NCBI GenBank assembly: GCA_900554695.1
Contig: USHV01000004.1
Location: forward strand, 1 to 64,000
Origin: an uncultured Prevotella sp.
GTDB taxonomy: Bacteria > Bacteroidota > Bacteroidia > Bacteroidales > Bacteroidaceae
DNA length: 64,000 nt
Reading direction: 5' to 3'
Shown here: positions 26,546-36,029 of the stretch, one piece after another
Layout: every line of letters begins with the position of its first letter
Position numbering within the stretch: the first letter of the stretch is position 1
The notes under the pieces: generated by a model
What the model was told of the DNA's origin: nothing
Database searches by the model: none
Seen by the model: only the letters and a program-made list of their open reading frames with translations
Program-made: the position numbers and the translations under genes

Positions 26546-27022
26546 ATGAGAAAAGCAAAACCAAAGAAGCGCGTGATTCTTCCGGATCCCGTCTTCAACG
26601 ACCAGAAGGTTTCAAAATTCGTTAATCATCTGATGTATGACGGCAAAAAGAATGCTTCATACGAGATTTTCTACAAAGCACTTGATGTTGTGAAGGAAAA
26701 AATGGCCAAGGAAGAAAAGTCTTCTCTGGAAATATGGAAACAAGCGCTTGACAACGTCACTCCGCAGGTTGAGGTGAAGAGCCGCCGTATCGGTGGTGCT
26801 ACATTCCAGGTTCCAACCGAGATACGTCCGGAACGTAAGGAGAGCATATCCATGAAGAATCTTATCCAGTTCGCACGTAAGCGCGGCGGTAAGAGCATGG
26901 CAGAAAAACTCGCAGCCGAGATCATGGATGCATACAACAACCAGGGTGGCGCATTCAAACGTAAGGAAGATATGCACCGCATGGCTGAGGCTAACCGTGC
27001 ATTTGCTCACTTCAGATTCTAA
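26546..27022 (+). CDS. rpsG: 30S ribosomal protein S7
   Basis: This 158-residue protein nucleates assembly of the 30S head. The start MRKAKPKKRVILPDPVF matches the family; an upstream in-frame ATG at 26486 would add 20 non-conserved residues and was rejected. The signature DPVFNDQKVSKFVNHLMYDG and the basic C-terminus are present. EF-G follows after 24 nt. Confidence 0.97.
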   Translation: MRKAKPKKRVILPDPVFNDQKVSKFVNHLMYDGKKNASYEIFYKALDVVKEKMAKEEKSSLEIWKQALDNVTPQVEVKSRRIGGATFQVPTEIRPERKESISMKNLIQFARKRGGKSMAEKLAAEIMDAYNNQGGAFKRKEDMHRMAEANRAFAHFRF

Positions 27023-27046
27023 TCGACTAAATAAGGTAAAAAGAAA

Positions 27047-29161
27047 ATGGCAAATCGCGATTTACATTTGACACGTAACATCGGTATCATGGCTCACATC
27101 GATGCCGGTAAGACCACAACGTCTGAGCGTATCCTCTTCTACACCGGTAAGACACACAAGATCGGTGAGGTGCACGACGGCGCTGCTACAATGGACTGGA
27201 TGGCTCAGGAACAGGAGCGTGGTATTACCATTACATCTGCCGCTACTACATGTAGCTGGAAGTGGAACGGCAATACTTATAAAATCAACTTGATAGACAC
27301 TCCGGGACACGTTGACTTCACTGCTGAGGTTGAACGTTCACTCCGTGTCCTCGACGGTGCCATTGCAACATATTCTGCTGCAGACGGTGTACAGCCGCAG
27401 TCGGAAACCGTATGGCGTCAGGCTGACAAGTACAGCGTTCCACGTATCGGATACGTAAACAAGATGGACCGTTCTGGTGCTGACTTCTTCGAGACAGTAC
27501 AGCAGATGAAGGACATCCTCGGCGCTAATCCGTGTCCTATCCAGATTCCTATCGGTGCTGAAGAGAACTTCAAGGGCGTTGTCGATCTTATCAAGATGAA
27601 GGCTATCTTCTGGCATGATGAGACAATGGGCGCTGAATATAACGTTGAAGAAATCCCGGCTGACCTCGTTGACGAGGCTAACGAGTGGAGAGACAAGCTT
27701 CTTGAGAGCGCTGCCAGCTTCGACGACAATTTGATGGAGAAATATCTCGATGGCCAGGAAATAGGCGAGGAGGAACTCATCGCTGCTATCCGTAAGGGTA
27801 CAATCTCGATGGAACTTACTCCTATGCTTCTTGGTTCTTCATATAAGAACAAGGGTGTTCAGCCGCTGCTCGACTACACTTGCGCATTCCTTCCATCACC
27901 GCTCGATACAGGTGATATCATCGGAACAAATCCTGAGACAGAGGAAGAGGAAAGCCGCAAGCCGTCTGAGAACGAGCCGACAGCTGCTCTTGCATTCAAG
28001 ATCGCAACTGACCCGTTCATGGGACGTCTGGTATTCTTCCGCGTTTATTCTGGTAAGGTTACAGCCGGATCGTACGTTTACAACCCACGTTCGGGCAAGA
28101 AAGAGCGTATCAGCCGTCTGTTCCAGATGAACTCAAACAAGGAAATTCCTATGGATTCTATCGACGCCGGCGATATAGGCGCAGGTGTTGGTTTCAAGGA
28201 TATCCGCACCGGTGATACTCTTTGCGACGAAGAGCACCCGATCGTACTCGAGTCAATGACATTCCCTGATACTGTGATTTCTATCGCAGTTGAGCCGAAG
28301 AGCCAGGCTGATATCGCAAAACTGGACAACGGTCTTGCTAAGCTGGCTGAAGAGGACCCGACATTCACCGTTCGTACAGACGAGCAGAGCGGTCAGACAA
28401 TCATCTCTGGTATGGGTGAGCTTCACCTCGATATCATTCTTGACCGTCTGAAACGTGAGTTCAAGGTTGAATGTAACCAGGGTAAGCCGCAGGTTAACTA
28501 TAAAGAGGCCATCACAAAGCCTGTCACACTGCGTGAGGTTTACAAGAAGCAGAGTGGTGGACGTGGTAAGTTCGCAGACATCATCGTAACAGTCGGCCCG
28601 AAGGACGAGGATTACAAGGAAGGCGATCTGCAGTTCGTAAACGAGGTCAAAGGTGGTAATGTGCCGAAGGAATTCATCCCGTCTGTTCAGAAAGGTTTTG
28701 AGACCGCAATGAAGAACGGTGTGCTCGGTGGTTACCCGATGACTGGACTTAAGGTCGTTCTGACCGATGGTTCTTTCCACCCGGTTGACTCTGACCAGTT
28801 GTCATTCGAGCTCGCAGCCGTAAACGCATACAAGAATGCTTGTCCGAAGGCAGGTCCTGTGCTCATGGAGCCTATCATGAAGGTAGAAGTTGTTACTCCG
28901 GAAGAGAACATGGGTGATGTTATCGGTGACCTCAACAAGCGTCGTGGACAGGTTGAGGGTATGGACGAGGCCCGCAGCGGTGCAAGAATTGTTAAGGCTA
29001 TGGTTCCTCTGGCAGAAATGTTCGGATATGTGACAGCTCTGCGTACCATCACTTCTGGACGTGCAACAAGCTCAATGGAGTACGATCACCACGCTCCGGT
29101 TTCAAGCGCAATTGCAAAGGCTGTGCTTGAAGAGGTTAAGGGACGTGCAGATCTCGTATAA
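27047..29161 (+). CDS. fusA: elongation factor G
   Basis: This 704-residue GTPase drives ribosomal translocation. The P-loop AHIDAGKTT, switch II DTPGHVDFT and guanine motif NKMD are in place, followed by domains II to V ending ALRTITSGRATSSMEYDHHA. It has the canonical str-operon position after rpsG. Bacteroidetes often have additional EF-G paralogues elsewhere; this looks like the housekeeping copy. Confidence 0.97.
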   Translation: MANRDLHLTRNIGIMAHIDAGKTTTSERILFYTGKTHKIGEVHDGAATMDWMAQEQERGITITSAATTCSWKWNGNTYKINLIDTPGHVDFTAEVERSLRVLDGAIATYSAADGVQPQSETVWRQADKYSVPRIGYVNKMDRSGADFFETVQQMKDILGANPCPIQIPIGAEENFKGVVDLIKMKAIFWHDETMGAEYNVEEIPADLVDEANEWRDKLLESAASFDDNLMEKYLDGQEIGEEELIAAIRKGTISMELTPMLLGSSYKNKGVQPLLDYTCAFLPSPLDTGDIIGTNPETEEEESRKPSENEPTAALAFKIATDPFMGRLVFFRVYSGKVTAGSYVYNPRSGKKERISRLFQMNSNKEIPMDSIDAGDIGAGVGFKDIRTGDTLCDEEHPIVLESMTFPDTVISIAVEPKSQADIAKLDNGLAKLAEEDPTFTVRTDEQSGQTIISGMGELHLDIILDRLKREFKVECNQGKPQVNYKEAITKPVTLREVYKKQSGGRGKFADIIVTVGPKDEDYKEGDLQFVNEVKGGNVPKEFIPSVQKGFETAMKNGVLGGYPMTGLKVVLTDGSFHPVDSDQLSFELAAVNAYKNACPKAGPVLMEPIMKVEVVTPEENMGDVIGDLNKRRGQVEGMDEARSGARIVKAMVPLAEMFGYVTALRTITSGRATSSMEYDHHAPVSSAIAKAVLEEVKGRADLV

Positions 29162-29180
29162 AGAATAAATAAAGCAAAAC

Positions 29181-29230
29181 AGGAGTACTGCCGACTTAGC
29201 GAATGACTCTTAAGCGGCAGACTCCTTTTT
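29181..29230 (+). terminator. terminator or attenuator between fusA and rpsJ
   Basis: AGGAGT-CTGCCG pairs with CGGCAG-ACTCCT (one bulged base) across a 21-nt loop, followed by five T. No clear promoter lies between it and rpsJ, so it is probably a partial terminator. Confidence 0.65.
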
Positions 29231-29257
29231 GAAACATAATAAACAACAAAAAATAAT

Positions 29258-29563
29258 ATGAGTCAGAAAATCAGAATCAAATTGAAGAGTTACGACCACA
29301 AGTTGGTTGATAAGTCTGCAGAAAAGATTGTGAAGGCTGTCAAGGCTACAGGCGCTATCGTTAGCGGTCCTATTCCACTGCCGACACACAAACGCATCTA
29401 TACTGTTAACCGCAGTACATTCGTTAATAAGAAAGCTCGTGAGCAGTTCCAGCTCAGCGATTACAAGCGTCTTATTGATATTTACAGCTCTACGGCAAAA
29501 ACTGTTGACGCTCTCATGAAACTTGAGTTGCCGAGCGGTGTAGAAGTAGAAATAAAGGTATAG
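29258..29563 (+). CDS. rpsJ: 30S ribosomal protein S10
   Basis: This 101-residue protein of the 30S head also acts with NusB in antitermination. The motif GPIPLPTHKRIYTVNRSTFV is intact. It begins the S10 section (rpsJ, rplCDWB, rpsS, rplV, rpsC, rplP, rpmC, rpsQ). Confidence 0.97.
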   Translation: MSQKIRIKLKSYDHKLVDKSAEKIVKAVKATGAIVSGPIPLPTHKRIYTVNRSTFVNKKAREQFQLSDYKRLIDIYSSTAKTVDALMKLELPSGVEVEIKV

Positions 29564-29597
29564 TATTATTTTATTTAATATTTAATTTTTAATTGAA

Positions 29598-30212
29598 ATG
29601 CCAGGATTAATTGGAAGAAAAATCGGAATGACATCCGTTTTCAGTGCCGACGGTAAGAATGTACCGTGCACTGTTATCGAAGCTGGTCCTTGTGTTGTAA
29701 CGCAGGTTAAAACCGTCGAGAAAGATGGTTACAAAGCTGTTCAGCTTGGCTTTGGTGAGGCAAAGGAAAAGAATACCACCAAGGCTATGATGGGTTGCTT
29801 CAAGAAAGCAGGTACAACACCTAAGAGACACTTGGCCGAGTTCAAGTTTGACGAGGAATACAACCTCGGTGATACGCTTACTGTTGAAATCTTCAACGAC
29901 GCAAAGTACGTTGACGTTGTTGGTACCTCAAAGGGAAAAGGTTTCCAGGGTGTTATGAAGCGTCACGGATTCGGTGGTGTCGGACAGAGTACTCACGGAC
30001 AGGACGACCGCGCACGTAAACCGGGATCTATCGGTGCCTGCTCTTACCCTGCAAAGGTGTTCAAGGGTATGCGAATGGGCGGCCAGATGGGTGGCGACAG
30101 AGTTACAACCCAGAATCTTAAAGTGTTAAAAGTTATCCCAGAGCACAACCTTATTCTTGTTAAAGGTTCTGTAGCAGGATGCAATGGTTCAACCGTATTA
30201 ATTAATAAATAA
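29598..30212 (+). CDS. rplC: 50S ribosomal protein L3
   Basis: This 204-residue protein lies near the peptidyl transferase centre. The loop GMRMGGQMGGDRVTTQN, with the glutamine that is methylated in other bacteria, is present. Its stop overlaps the rplD start by one base. Confidence 0.98.
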   Translation: MPGLIGRKIGMTSVFSADGKNVPCTVIEAGPCVVTQVKTVEKDGYKAVQLGFGEAKEKNTTKAMMGCFKKAGTTPKRHLAEFKFDEEYNLGDTLTVEIFNDAKYVDVVGTSKGKGFQGVMKRHGFGGVGQSTHGQDDRARKPGSIGACSYPAKVFKGMRMGGQMGGDRVTTQNLKVLKVIPEHNLILVKGSVAGCNGSTVLINK

Positions 30213-30841
30213 TGGAAGTTAGCGTATTAAATATCAATGGTCAGGAGACCGGAAGAAAGGTTACGTTGAACGAATCTATCTTCGGAATTGAGCCTAACGA
30301 TCACGTTTTGTATCTTGACGTTAAGCAATACCTCGCTAACCAGCGTCAGGGTACGGCTAAAGCAAAGGAAAGAAGTGAAGTAAGCGGTTCTACCCGCAAG
30401 CTCGGTCGTCAGAAAGGCGGAGGCGGTGCACGTCGTGGTGATATCAACTCTCCGGTACTCGTAGGTGGTGGACGTGTTTTCGGTCCGAAACCACGTGACT
30501 ACGGCTTCAAACTCAACAAGAAAGTTAAGGCTCTCGCTCGTAAGTCTGCACTCTCTTACAAGGCTCAGGAGAATGGCATCGTTGTAGTGGAAGATTTCAC
30601 TATGGATGCTCCAAAGACTAAAGATTTCGTAAATATTACTAAAAATCTTAAAGTTGAAGGCCGCAAGATTCTTCTCCTTTTGCCGGGTGTAAATAAAAAT
30701 GTATATTTGTCAGCTCGTAACTTGCAGGGCACTGAAGTTATGACCGCATCTGCACTCAATACATACAAAGTTTTGAACGCTGATGTACTGGTTGTGACAG
30801 AGGACGCTCTGAAGATGATTGACGGAATCTTAACAAAATAA
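30212..30841 (+). CDS. rplD: 50S ribosomal protein L4
   Basis: This 209-residue protein lines the peptide exit tunnel. The tunnel-loop region TRKLGRQKGGGGARRGDINS is visible. It overlaps rplC by one nucleotide. In E. coli L4 represses its own operon; no leader structure for that is recognisable here. Confidence 0.97.
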   Translation: MEVSVLNINGQETGRKVTLNESIFGIEPNDHVLYLDVKQYLANQRQGTAKAKERSEVSGSTRKLGRQKGGGGARRGDINSPVLVGGGRVFGPKPRDYGFKLNKKVKALARKSALSYKAQENGIVVVEDFTMDAPKTKDFVNITKNLKVEGRKILLLLPGVNKNVYLSARNLQGTEVMTASALNTYKVLNADVLVVTEDALKMIDGILTK

Positions 30842-30859
30842 TAGGGAGACAATAGCAAT

Positions 30860-31204
30860 ATGGCAATTATCATAAAACCATTGGTCACTGAGAAGATGAC
30901 CAAAATGACAGACAAGTCTTCTGTTGAGAAATCTTATAAGGTAAAGGGTGAGACCAGAACGAAAAAGGCTGAGACAAAATACGGCTTTATCGTTAGCCCG
31001 GACGCAAATAAGTATCAGATTAAGGCTGAAGTCGAGAGTCTGTACAACGTTACAGTTATTGACGTGAACACAATGCGTTACTCTGGTAAGCGTCAGAGCC
31101 GTTATACACGCGCTGGTCTTATCAAAGGACAGAAGAACGCGTATAAAAAAGCTATCGTTACTCTTAAGGAGGGCGATTCAATTGATTTTTACAGCAATAT
31201 TTAA
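30860..31204 (+). CDS. rplW: 50S ribosomal protein L23
   Basis: This 114-residue protein sits at the tunnel exit, where trigger factor and SRP dock. It starts IIIKPLVTEKMTKM and carries a basic linker (TRTKKAETKYGF), slightly longer than the E. coli protein. rplB follows after 7 nt. Confidence 0.96.
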   Translation: MAIIIKPLVTEKMTKMTDKSSVEKSYKVKGETRTKKAETKYGFIVSPDANKYQIKAEVESLYNVTVIDVNTMRYSGKRQSRYTRAGLIKGQKNAYKKAIVTLKEGDSIDFYSNI

Positions 31205-31211
31205 ATAAAAA

Positions 31212-32036
31212 ATGGCAGTACGTAAATTAAAACCGGTTACTCCGGGACAAAGACACAAAGTTATTGGCACGTTCGAGGATATTACTGCATCCGTGCCAGA
31301 GAAGTCTCTCGTTTTCGGTAAACGCTCTACCGGTGGTCGAAACAACACCGGAAAAATGACTGTTCGCTACAAAGGCGGCGGTCATAAGAGAAAGTATCGT
31401 CTGATCGACTTTAAACGTGAGAAAGATGGTGTTCCAGCTGTAGTTAAAACAATAGAATACGATCCGAACCGTTCGGCTCGTATTGCTTTGTTGTTTTACG
31501 CTGATGGTGAAAAACGTTACATTATTGCTCCTAATGGACTGCAGGTAGGTGCAAAGCTGATGTCTGGTGCGGAAGCCGCTCCTGAAGTAGGTAATGCTCT
31601 TCCTCTGGCAAACATTCCTGTCGGTACTGTGATTCACAATATCGAATTGCGTCCGGGACAGGGTGCGTTGCTCGTTCGTTCGGCTGGTAATTTTGCTCAA
31701 TTGACTTCTCGTGAAGGCAGTTATTGTGTAGTTAAGCTCCCTTCTGGTGAAACACGCCAGATTCTGAGTGCTTGTAAAGCAACTGTAGGTAGTGTAGGTA
31801 ACTCAGACCACGCTCTGGAACAGTCTGGTAAGGCTGGACGTTCTCGCTGGCTCGGTCGTCGTCCTCACAACCGTGGTGTAGTTATGAACCCTGTTGATCA
31901 CCCGATGGGTGGTGGTGAAGGACGTCAGTCTGGAGGACACCCACGTTCACGTAAGGGCTTGTATGCTAAGGGTCTCAAGACACGTGCACCGAAGAAACTT
32001 TCTAACAAGTATATCATCGAAAGAGCTAGTAAATAA
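31212..32036 (+). CDS. rplB: 50S ribosomal protein L2
   Basis: This 274-residue protein helps subunit joining and peptidyl transfer. The highly conserved VMNPVDHPMGGGEGR segment near the C-terminus contains the key histidine. Confidence 0.98.
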   Translation: MAVRKLKPVTPGQRHKVIGTFEDITASVPEKSLVFGKRSTGGRNNTGKMTVRYKGGGHKRKYRLIDFKREKDGVPAVVKTIEYDPNRSARIALLFYADGEKRYIIAPNGLQVGAKLMSGAEAAPEVGNALPLANIPVGTVIHNIELRPGQGALLVRSAGNFAQLTSREGSYCVVKLPSGETRQILSACKATVGSVGNSDHALEQSGKAGRSRWLGRRPHNRGVVMNPVDHPMGGGEGRQSGGHPRSRKGLYAKGLKTRAPKKLSNKYIIERASK

Positions 32037-32058
32037 TTTTAGTTAACAAGAGTAAATT

Positions 32059-32325
32059 ATGAGTCGTTCATTAAAAAAAGGTCCATACATCAACGTCTCT
32101 CTGGAGAAGAAAATCCTTGCCATGAATGAAAGTGGCAAAAAGACTGTTGTAAAGACATGGGCCAGAGCATCAATGATATCCCCAGATTTCGTGGGACACA
32201 CTGTTGCAGTTCATAACGGAAATAAATTTATCCCTGTTTACATTACTGAGAATATGGTGGGTCATAAACTCGGAGAGTTCTCTCCCACACGTAGATTCGG
32301 TGGACACGCCGGAAACAGAAAGTAA
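32059..32325 (+). CDS. rpsS: 30S ribosomal protein S19
   Basis: This 88-residue protein of the 30S head forms a complex with S13. It starts MSRSLKKGPYINVSLEKKI and ends KLGEFSPTRRFGGHAGNRK, both family hallmarks. Confidence 0.97.
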   Translation: MSRSLKKGPYINVSLEKKILAMNESGKKTVVKTWARASMISPDFVGHTVAVHNGNKFIPVYITENMVGHKLGEFSPTRRFGGHAGNRK

Positions 32326-32358
32326 GCGGGTTAAAACCATTTAAAACAAAAGATAATA

Positions 32359-32763
32359 ATGGGAGCAAGAAAACATATAGCGGCTGAGAAAAGAAAAGAG
32401 GCCCTTAAGAATTTGTACTTCGCAAAGCTCAAAGGCGTTCCTTCTTCACCACGCAAAATGCGCTATGTCGTTGACATGGTTCGTGGCATGGAGGTTAATC
32501 GCGCACTGGGAGTACTGAGATTCTCCAAGAAGCAGGCTGCCGCCGACGTTGAGAAACTGTTACGCTCGGCCATCGCTAACTGGGAAGCAAAAAATGACCG
32601 CAAGGCAGAAGACGGCGAACTTTATATTTCTAAAGTCTTCGTTGATGAAGGTGTTACAATGAAACGTATGAGACCGGCTCCGCAAGGACGTGGATACCGC
32701 ATCCGCAAGCGCAGCAATCACGTGACATTGTTTGTTGATTCCAAAACTAATGACGAAAAATAA
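32359..32763 (+). CDS. rplV: 50S ribosomal protein L22
   Basis: This 134-residue protein extends a beta-hairpin into the exit tunnel. The hairpin sequence MKRMRPAPQGRGYRIRKRSN is intact. rpsC starts 9 nt later. Confidence 0.97.
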   Translation: MGARKHIAAEKRKEALKNLYFAKLKGVPSSPRKMRYVVDMVRGMEVNRALGVLRFSKKQAAADVEKLLRSAIANWEAKNDRKAEDGELYISKVFVDEGVTMKRMRPAPQGRGYRIRKRSNHVTLFVDSKTNDEK

Positions 32764-32772
32764 ATAAGCAGA

Positions 32773-33498
32773 ATGGGACAGAAAGTTAATCCAATAAGCA
32801 ATCGTTTAGGTATTATCCGTGGTTGGGATTCAAATTGGTTCGGAGGAAAGAACTTCGGAGACAACTTGGTTGAAGACCGGAAAATACGTAAATACCTTAA
32901 TGAGCGTCTGGCTAAGGCCAGTGTTTCAAGGATTGTAATAGAGCGTACATTGAAGCTCATTACGATTACAATCTGCACAGCTCGTCCTGGTATCGTCATT
33001 GGTAAAGGTGGACAGGATGTTGACAAACTGAAAGAGGAGCTCAAGAAACTCTACAAGAAAGACATCCAGATCAATATCTTTGAGGTAAAGAAACCTGAAC
33101 TCGACGCAACAATCGTTGCTAACAATATCGCACGTCAGGTTGAAGGAAAAATCGCTTATCGCCGTGCTATCAAGATGGCGATACAAAATACAATGCGTGC
33201 AGGTGCCGAGGGTGTGAAGATTCAGATCACCGGACGTCTTAACGGTGCAGAAATGGCACGTAAGGAAATGTACAAGGAAGGAAGAACTCCTTTACACACA
33301 TTCCGTGCCGACATCGATTACTGCCAGGCAGAGGCTCTTACCAAAGTAGGACTCCTTGGTATCAAGGTTTGGATCTGCAGAGGTGAGGTTTATGGCGAGC
33401 GCGATTTGACTCCTAACTTTACACAGGAGAAGCAGAATGGTGGTTCTAATAGCGGTCGTGGCAACCGCGGTAATCGCAAGAGAAACAATAACCGTTAA
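32773..33498 (+). CDS. rpsC: 30S ribosomal protein S3
   Basis: This 241-residue protein binds mRNA at the entry channel. The KH domain motif IGKGGQDVDKLKEEL is visible. The C-terminal tail is a low-complexity Gly/Asn/Arg stretch (about residues 220-241), which looks RNA-binding and longer than in E. coli. Confidence 0.97.
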   Translation: MGQKVNPISNRLGIIRGWDSNWFGGKNFGDNLVEDRKIRKYLNERLAKASVSRIVIERTLKLITITICTARPGIVIGKGGQDVDKLKEELKKLYKKDIQINIFEVKKPELDATIVANNIARQVEGKIAYRRAIKMAIQNTMRAGAEGVKIQITGRLNGAEMARKEMYKEGRTPLHTFRADIDYCQAEALTKVGLLGIKVWICRGEVYGERDLTPNFTQEKQNGGSNSGRGNRGNRKRNNNR

Positions 33499-33513
33499 AA
33501 GTAAGACACTATC

Positions 33514-33942
33514 ATGTTACAGCCAAAAAGAGTAAAATATAGAAGACCTCAAGATGGACGTGGCAATAAAGGCAACGCTCACAGAGGCACACAATTGGCT
33601 TTCGGATCATTCGGCATCAAGACACTTGAGGCAAAATGGATCGACAGCCGTCAGATTGAAGCTGCTCGTGTGGCAGTAAACCGCTACATGCAGCGTGAAG
33701 GTCAGGTATGGATCAGAATATTCCCGGACAAACCAATCACCCGCAAGCCTGCCGATGTCCGAATGGGTAAAGGTAAAGGAGATCCAGCAGGATGGGTTGC
33801 ACCTGTAACACCGGGTCGTATCCTCTTTGAAGTGGAAGGCGTAAGTTTCGATGTCGCAAAAGAGGCTCTCCGCCTCGCTGCTCAGAAGCTGCCGGTAAAG
33901 ACAAAGTTTGTTGTTAGACGTGATTACGATAAAAACGCTTAA
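33514..33942 (+). CDS. rplP: 50S ribosomal protein L16
   Basis: This 142-residue protein contacts tRNA in the A site. It starts MLQPKRVKYRRPQDGRGNKG and contains RIFPDKPITRKPADVRMGKG, as in the family. Confidence 0.97.
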   Translation: MLQPKRVKYRRPQDGRGNKGNAHRGTQLAFGSFGIKTLEAKWIDSRQIEAARVAVNRYMQREGQVWIRIFPDKPITRKPADVRMGKGKGDPAGWVAPVTPGRILFEVEGVSFDVAKEALRLAAQKLPVKTKFVVRRDYDKNA

Positions 33943-33945
33943 ACT

Positions 33946-34140
33946 ATGAAGAGTAAAGAATTAAAGGAGTTAGATAGCAAGTCTCTGAATGAGAAGTTGG
34001 AGGCAGAGGTTGCTCGTTTGAACCAGCTGAAGCTTAACCATACGATATCTCCTCTTGAGAATCCATCACAGATTAAGGCAGCACGTCGTGATATCGCACG
34101 TCTGAAAACCGAAATCCGCCAGAGAGAACTTAATAAATAA
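33946..34140 (+). CDS. rpmC: 50S ribosomal protein L29
   Basis: This 64-residue helical-hairpin protein lies near the tunnel exit. KELDSKSLNEKLEAEVARLN and the C-terminal ARRDIARLKTEIRQREL match L29. It is 3 nt after rplP and 2 nt before rpsQ. Confidence 0.95.
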   Translation: MKSKELKELDSKSLNEKLEAEVARLNQLKLNHTISPLENPSQIKAARRDIARLKTEIRQRELNK

Positions 34141-34142
34141 CA

Positions 34143-34409
34143 ATGGTCCAGATGGAAACAAGAAATTTAAGAAAAACAAGACAGGGTGTGGTTATAAGCA
34201 ACAAGATGGATAAAACCATTGTTATTGCGGCTAAGTTCAAGGAGATGCACCCTATTTATGGTAAGTTTGTCCAGAAGACAAAGAAATACCATGTACATGA
34301 CGAGAAAAATGAAGCCAATCTTGGTGATACAGTGCTCATCATGGAGACCCGTCCTTTGAGTAAGACAAAGAGATGGAGATTAGTTCAAATAATTGAAAAA
34401 GCTAAGTAA
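34143..34409 (+). CDS. rpsQ: 30S ribosomal protein S17
   Basis: This 88-residue OB-fold protein binds 16S rRNA. The core RKTRQGVVISNKMDKTIVIA is typical. An internal ATG at 34152 (METRNLRKTR) is an equally good start; the longer form is listed because it sits 2 nt after rpmC. Confidence 0.95.
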   Translation: MVQMETRNLRKTRQGVVISNKMDKTIVIAAKFKEMHPIYGKFVQKTKKYHVHDEKNEANLGDTVLIMETRPLSKTKRWRLVQIIEKAK

Positions 34410-34411
34410 TT

Positions 34412-34777
34412 ATGATACAAGCAGAATCAAGACTTACAGTATGTGATAACAGCGGCGCACGTGAGGCTCTTTGCATTCGCGTCCTGGGCGGTACACGTCG
34501 CCGTTATGCAAGTGTTGGTGACGTTATTGTCGTTGCTGTCAAGAACGTTATCCCATCAAGTGATTTGAAAAAGGGTGCAGTATCTAAGGCTTTGATTGTT
34601 CGCACAAAGAAGGAAATCCGTCGTCCTGACGGTTCTTATATCCGCTTTGATGATAACGCGTGCGTGTTGCTTAACAATGCGGGTGAACTTCGTGGCAGCC
34701 GTATCTTCGGCCCTGTGGCACGCGAATTGCGCGCTGTTAATATGAAAGTCGTTTCTTTGGCACCTGAGGTTCTATAA
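34412..34777 (+). CDS. rplN: 50S ribosomal protein L14
   Basis: This 121-residue protein forms an intersubunit bridge. MIQAESRLTVCDNSGAREAL and the C-terminal GSRIFGPVARELR are conserved. It begins the spc section. Confidence 0.97.
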   Translation: MIQAESRLTVCDNSGAREALCIRVLGGTRRRYASVGDVIVVAVKNVIPSSDLKKGAVSKALIVRTKKEIRRPDGSYIRFDDNACVLLNNAGELRGSRIFGPVARELRAVNMKVVSLAPEVL

Positions 34778-34795
34778 TTATTAAAAAAATAAGAA

Positions 34796-35116
34796 ATGAG
34801 TAAGTTACATATAAAGAAAAACGACACAGTCTATGTCCTTTCCGGTGAGGATAAGGGCAAGACTGGTAAAGTGCTCAAGGTCTTGGTTGACAAGAATCGC
34901 GCCATTGTAGAGGGCGTGAACATGGTCTCTAAGAGCACAAAGCCCTCTGCAAAGAACCCTCAGGGCGGTATCGTAAAGCAGGAGGCTTCGATACATATCT
35001 CTAATTTGAGTCTGATCGATCCGAAAAGTGGCAAACCTACACGTATCGCCATTAAGAAGAACGATGAAGGCAAGAAAGTTCGTATCGCTAAAAAGTCAGG
35101 GGAGGAAATCAAATAA
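34796..35116 (+). CDS. rplX: 50S ribosomal protein L24
   Basis: This 106-residue protein initiates large-subunit assembly. It has a KOW motif (VYVLSGEDKGKTGKVLKV). Its stop overlaps the rplE start by one base. Confidence 0.96.
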   Translation: MSKLHIKKNDTVYVLSGEDKGKTGKVLKVLVDKNRAIVEGVNMVSKSTKPSAKNPQGGIVKQEASIHISNLSLIDPKSGKPTRIAIKKNDEGKKVRIAKKSGEEIK

Positions 35117-35670
35117 TGGATACAGCACGTTTAAAGAAAGTCTATGTTGAGAGCATTGCTCCGGCATTGAAGGAACAATTCAAATATTCTTCATCAATGC
35201 AGGTTCCTGTCCTGAAGAAGATTGTTATTAATCAAGGATTGGGTGATGCAACTCAGGATAAGAAAATTATCGATGTTGCCATCAATGAGATAACAGCCAT
35301 TACCGGCCAGAAGGCAGTTGCTACATATTCTAAGAAGGATATCGCAAACTTCAAGCTTCGTAAGAAGATGCCTATCGGTGTTATGGTTACTCTCCGTCGT
35401 GAGCGCATGTATGAGTTCCTCGAGAAACTTGTTCGTATCGCACTGCCGCGTATCCGTGACTTCAAAGGTATCGAAAGCAAGTTCGATGGTCGTGGAAACT
35501 ACACACTTGGTATACAGGAGCAGATCATCTTCCCTGAAATCAATATCGATGCAATCGATCGTATCCAGGGTATGAACATCACATTCGTGACAACAGCTCA
35601 GACAGACGAAGAAGGCTATGCTCTTCTCAAGGCATTTGGTCTTCCTTTCAAAAACGCTAAAAACGATTAA
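35116..35670 (+). CDS. rplE: 50S ribosomal protein L5
   Basis: This 184-residue protein binds 5S rRNA. LRKKMPIGVMVTLRRERMYE and the TTAQTDEEGYALLKAFGLPF end are family features. It overlaps rplX by one base and precedes rpsN by 5 nt. Confidence 0.97.
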   Translation: MDTARLKKVYVESIAPALKEQFKYSSSMQVPVLKKIVINQGLGDATQDKKIIDVAINEITAITGQKAVATYSKKDIANFKLRKKMPIGVMVTLRRERMYEFLEKLVRIALPRIRDFKGIESKFDGRGNYTLGIQEQIIFPEINIDAIDRIQGMNITFVTTAQTDEEGYALLKAFGLPFKNAKND

Positions 35671-35675
35671 GCAAT

Positions 35676-35978
35676 ATGGCAAAAGAATCAATGAAAGCCC
35701 GCGAGGTAAAGCGTGCGAAAATGGTTGCCCGTTATGCTGCAAAGCGTGCGGCTCTTAAGAAAATCGTAGCTACAGCAGAGGATCCTGCTGAAGCATACGA
35801 AGCAGCCCGCAAACTGCAGTCCATACCGAAGAACGCTAATCCTATCCGTTTACACAACCGTTGCAAGATAACCGGTCGTCCGAAAGGATATATACGTCAA
35901 TTCGGTTTGTCACGTATTCAGTTCCGTGAGATGGCTTCTGCAGGTCTTATCCCGGGTGTGAAAAAAGCAAGCTGGTAA
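35676..35978 (+). CDS. rpsN: 30S ribosomal protein S14, zinc-free long form
   Basis: This 100-residue protein of the 30S head is the long C-minus form. The C-terminal core NRCKITGRPKGYIRQFGLSR has only one of the cysteines of the zinc-binding form. Bacteria with this form do not spend zinc on S14. Confidence 0.96.
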   Translation: MAKESMKAREVKRAKMVARYAAKRAALKKIVATAEDPAEAYEAARKLQSIPKNANPIRLHNRCKITGRPKGYIRQFGLSRIQFREMASAGLIPGVKKASW

Positions 35979-36029
35979 TTTATTTTTAATATTGTCGGGG
36001 TAGTCCCGATTAATTAAACATTTTATAAT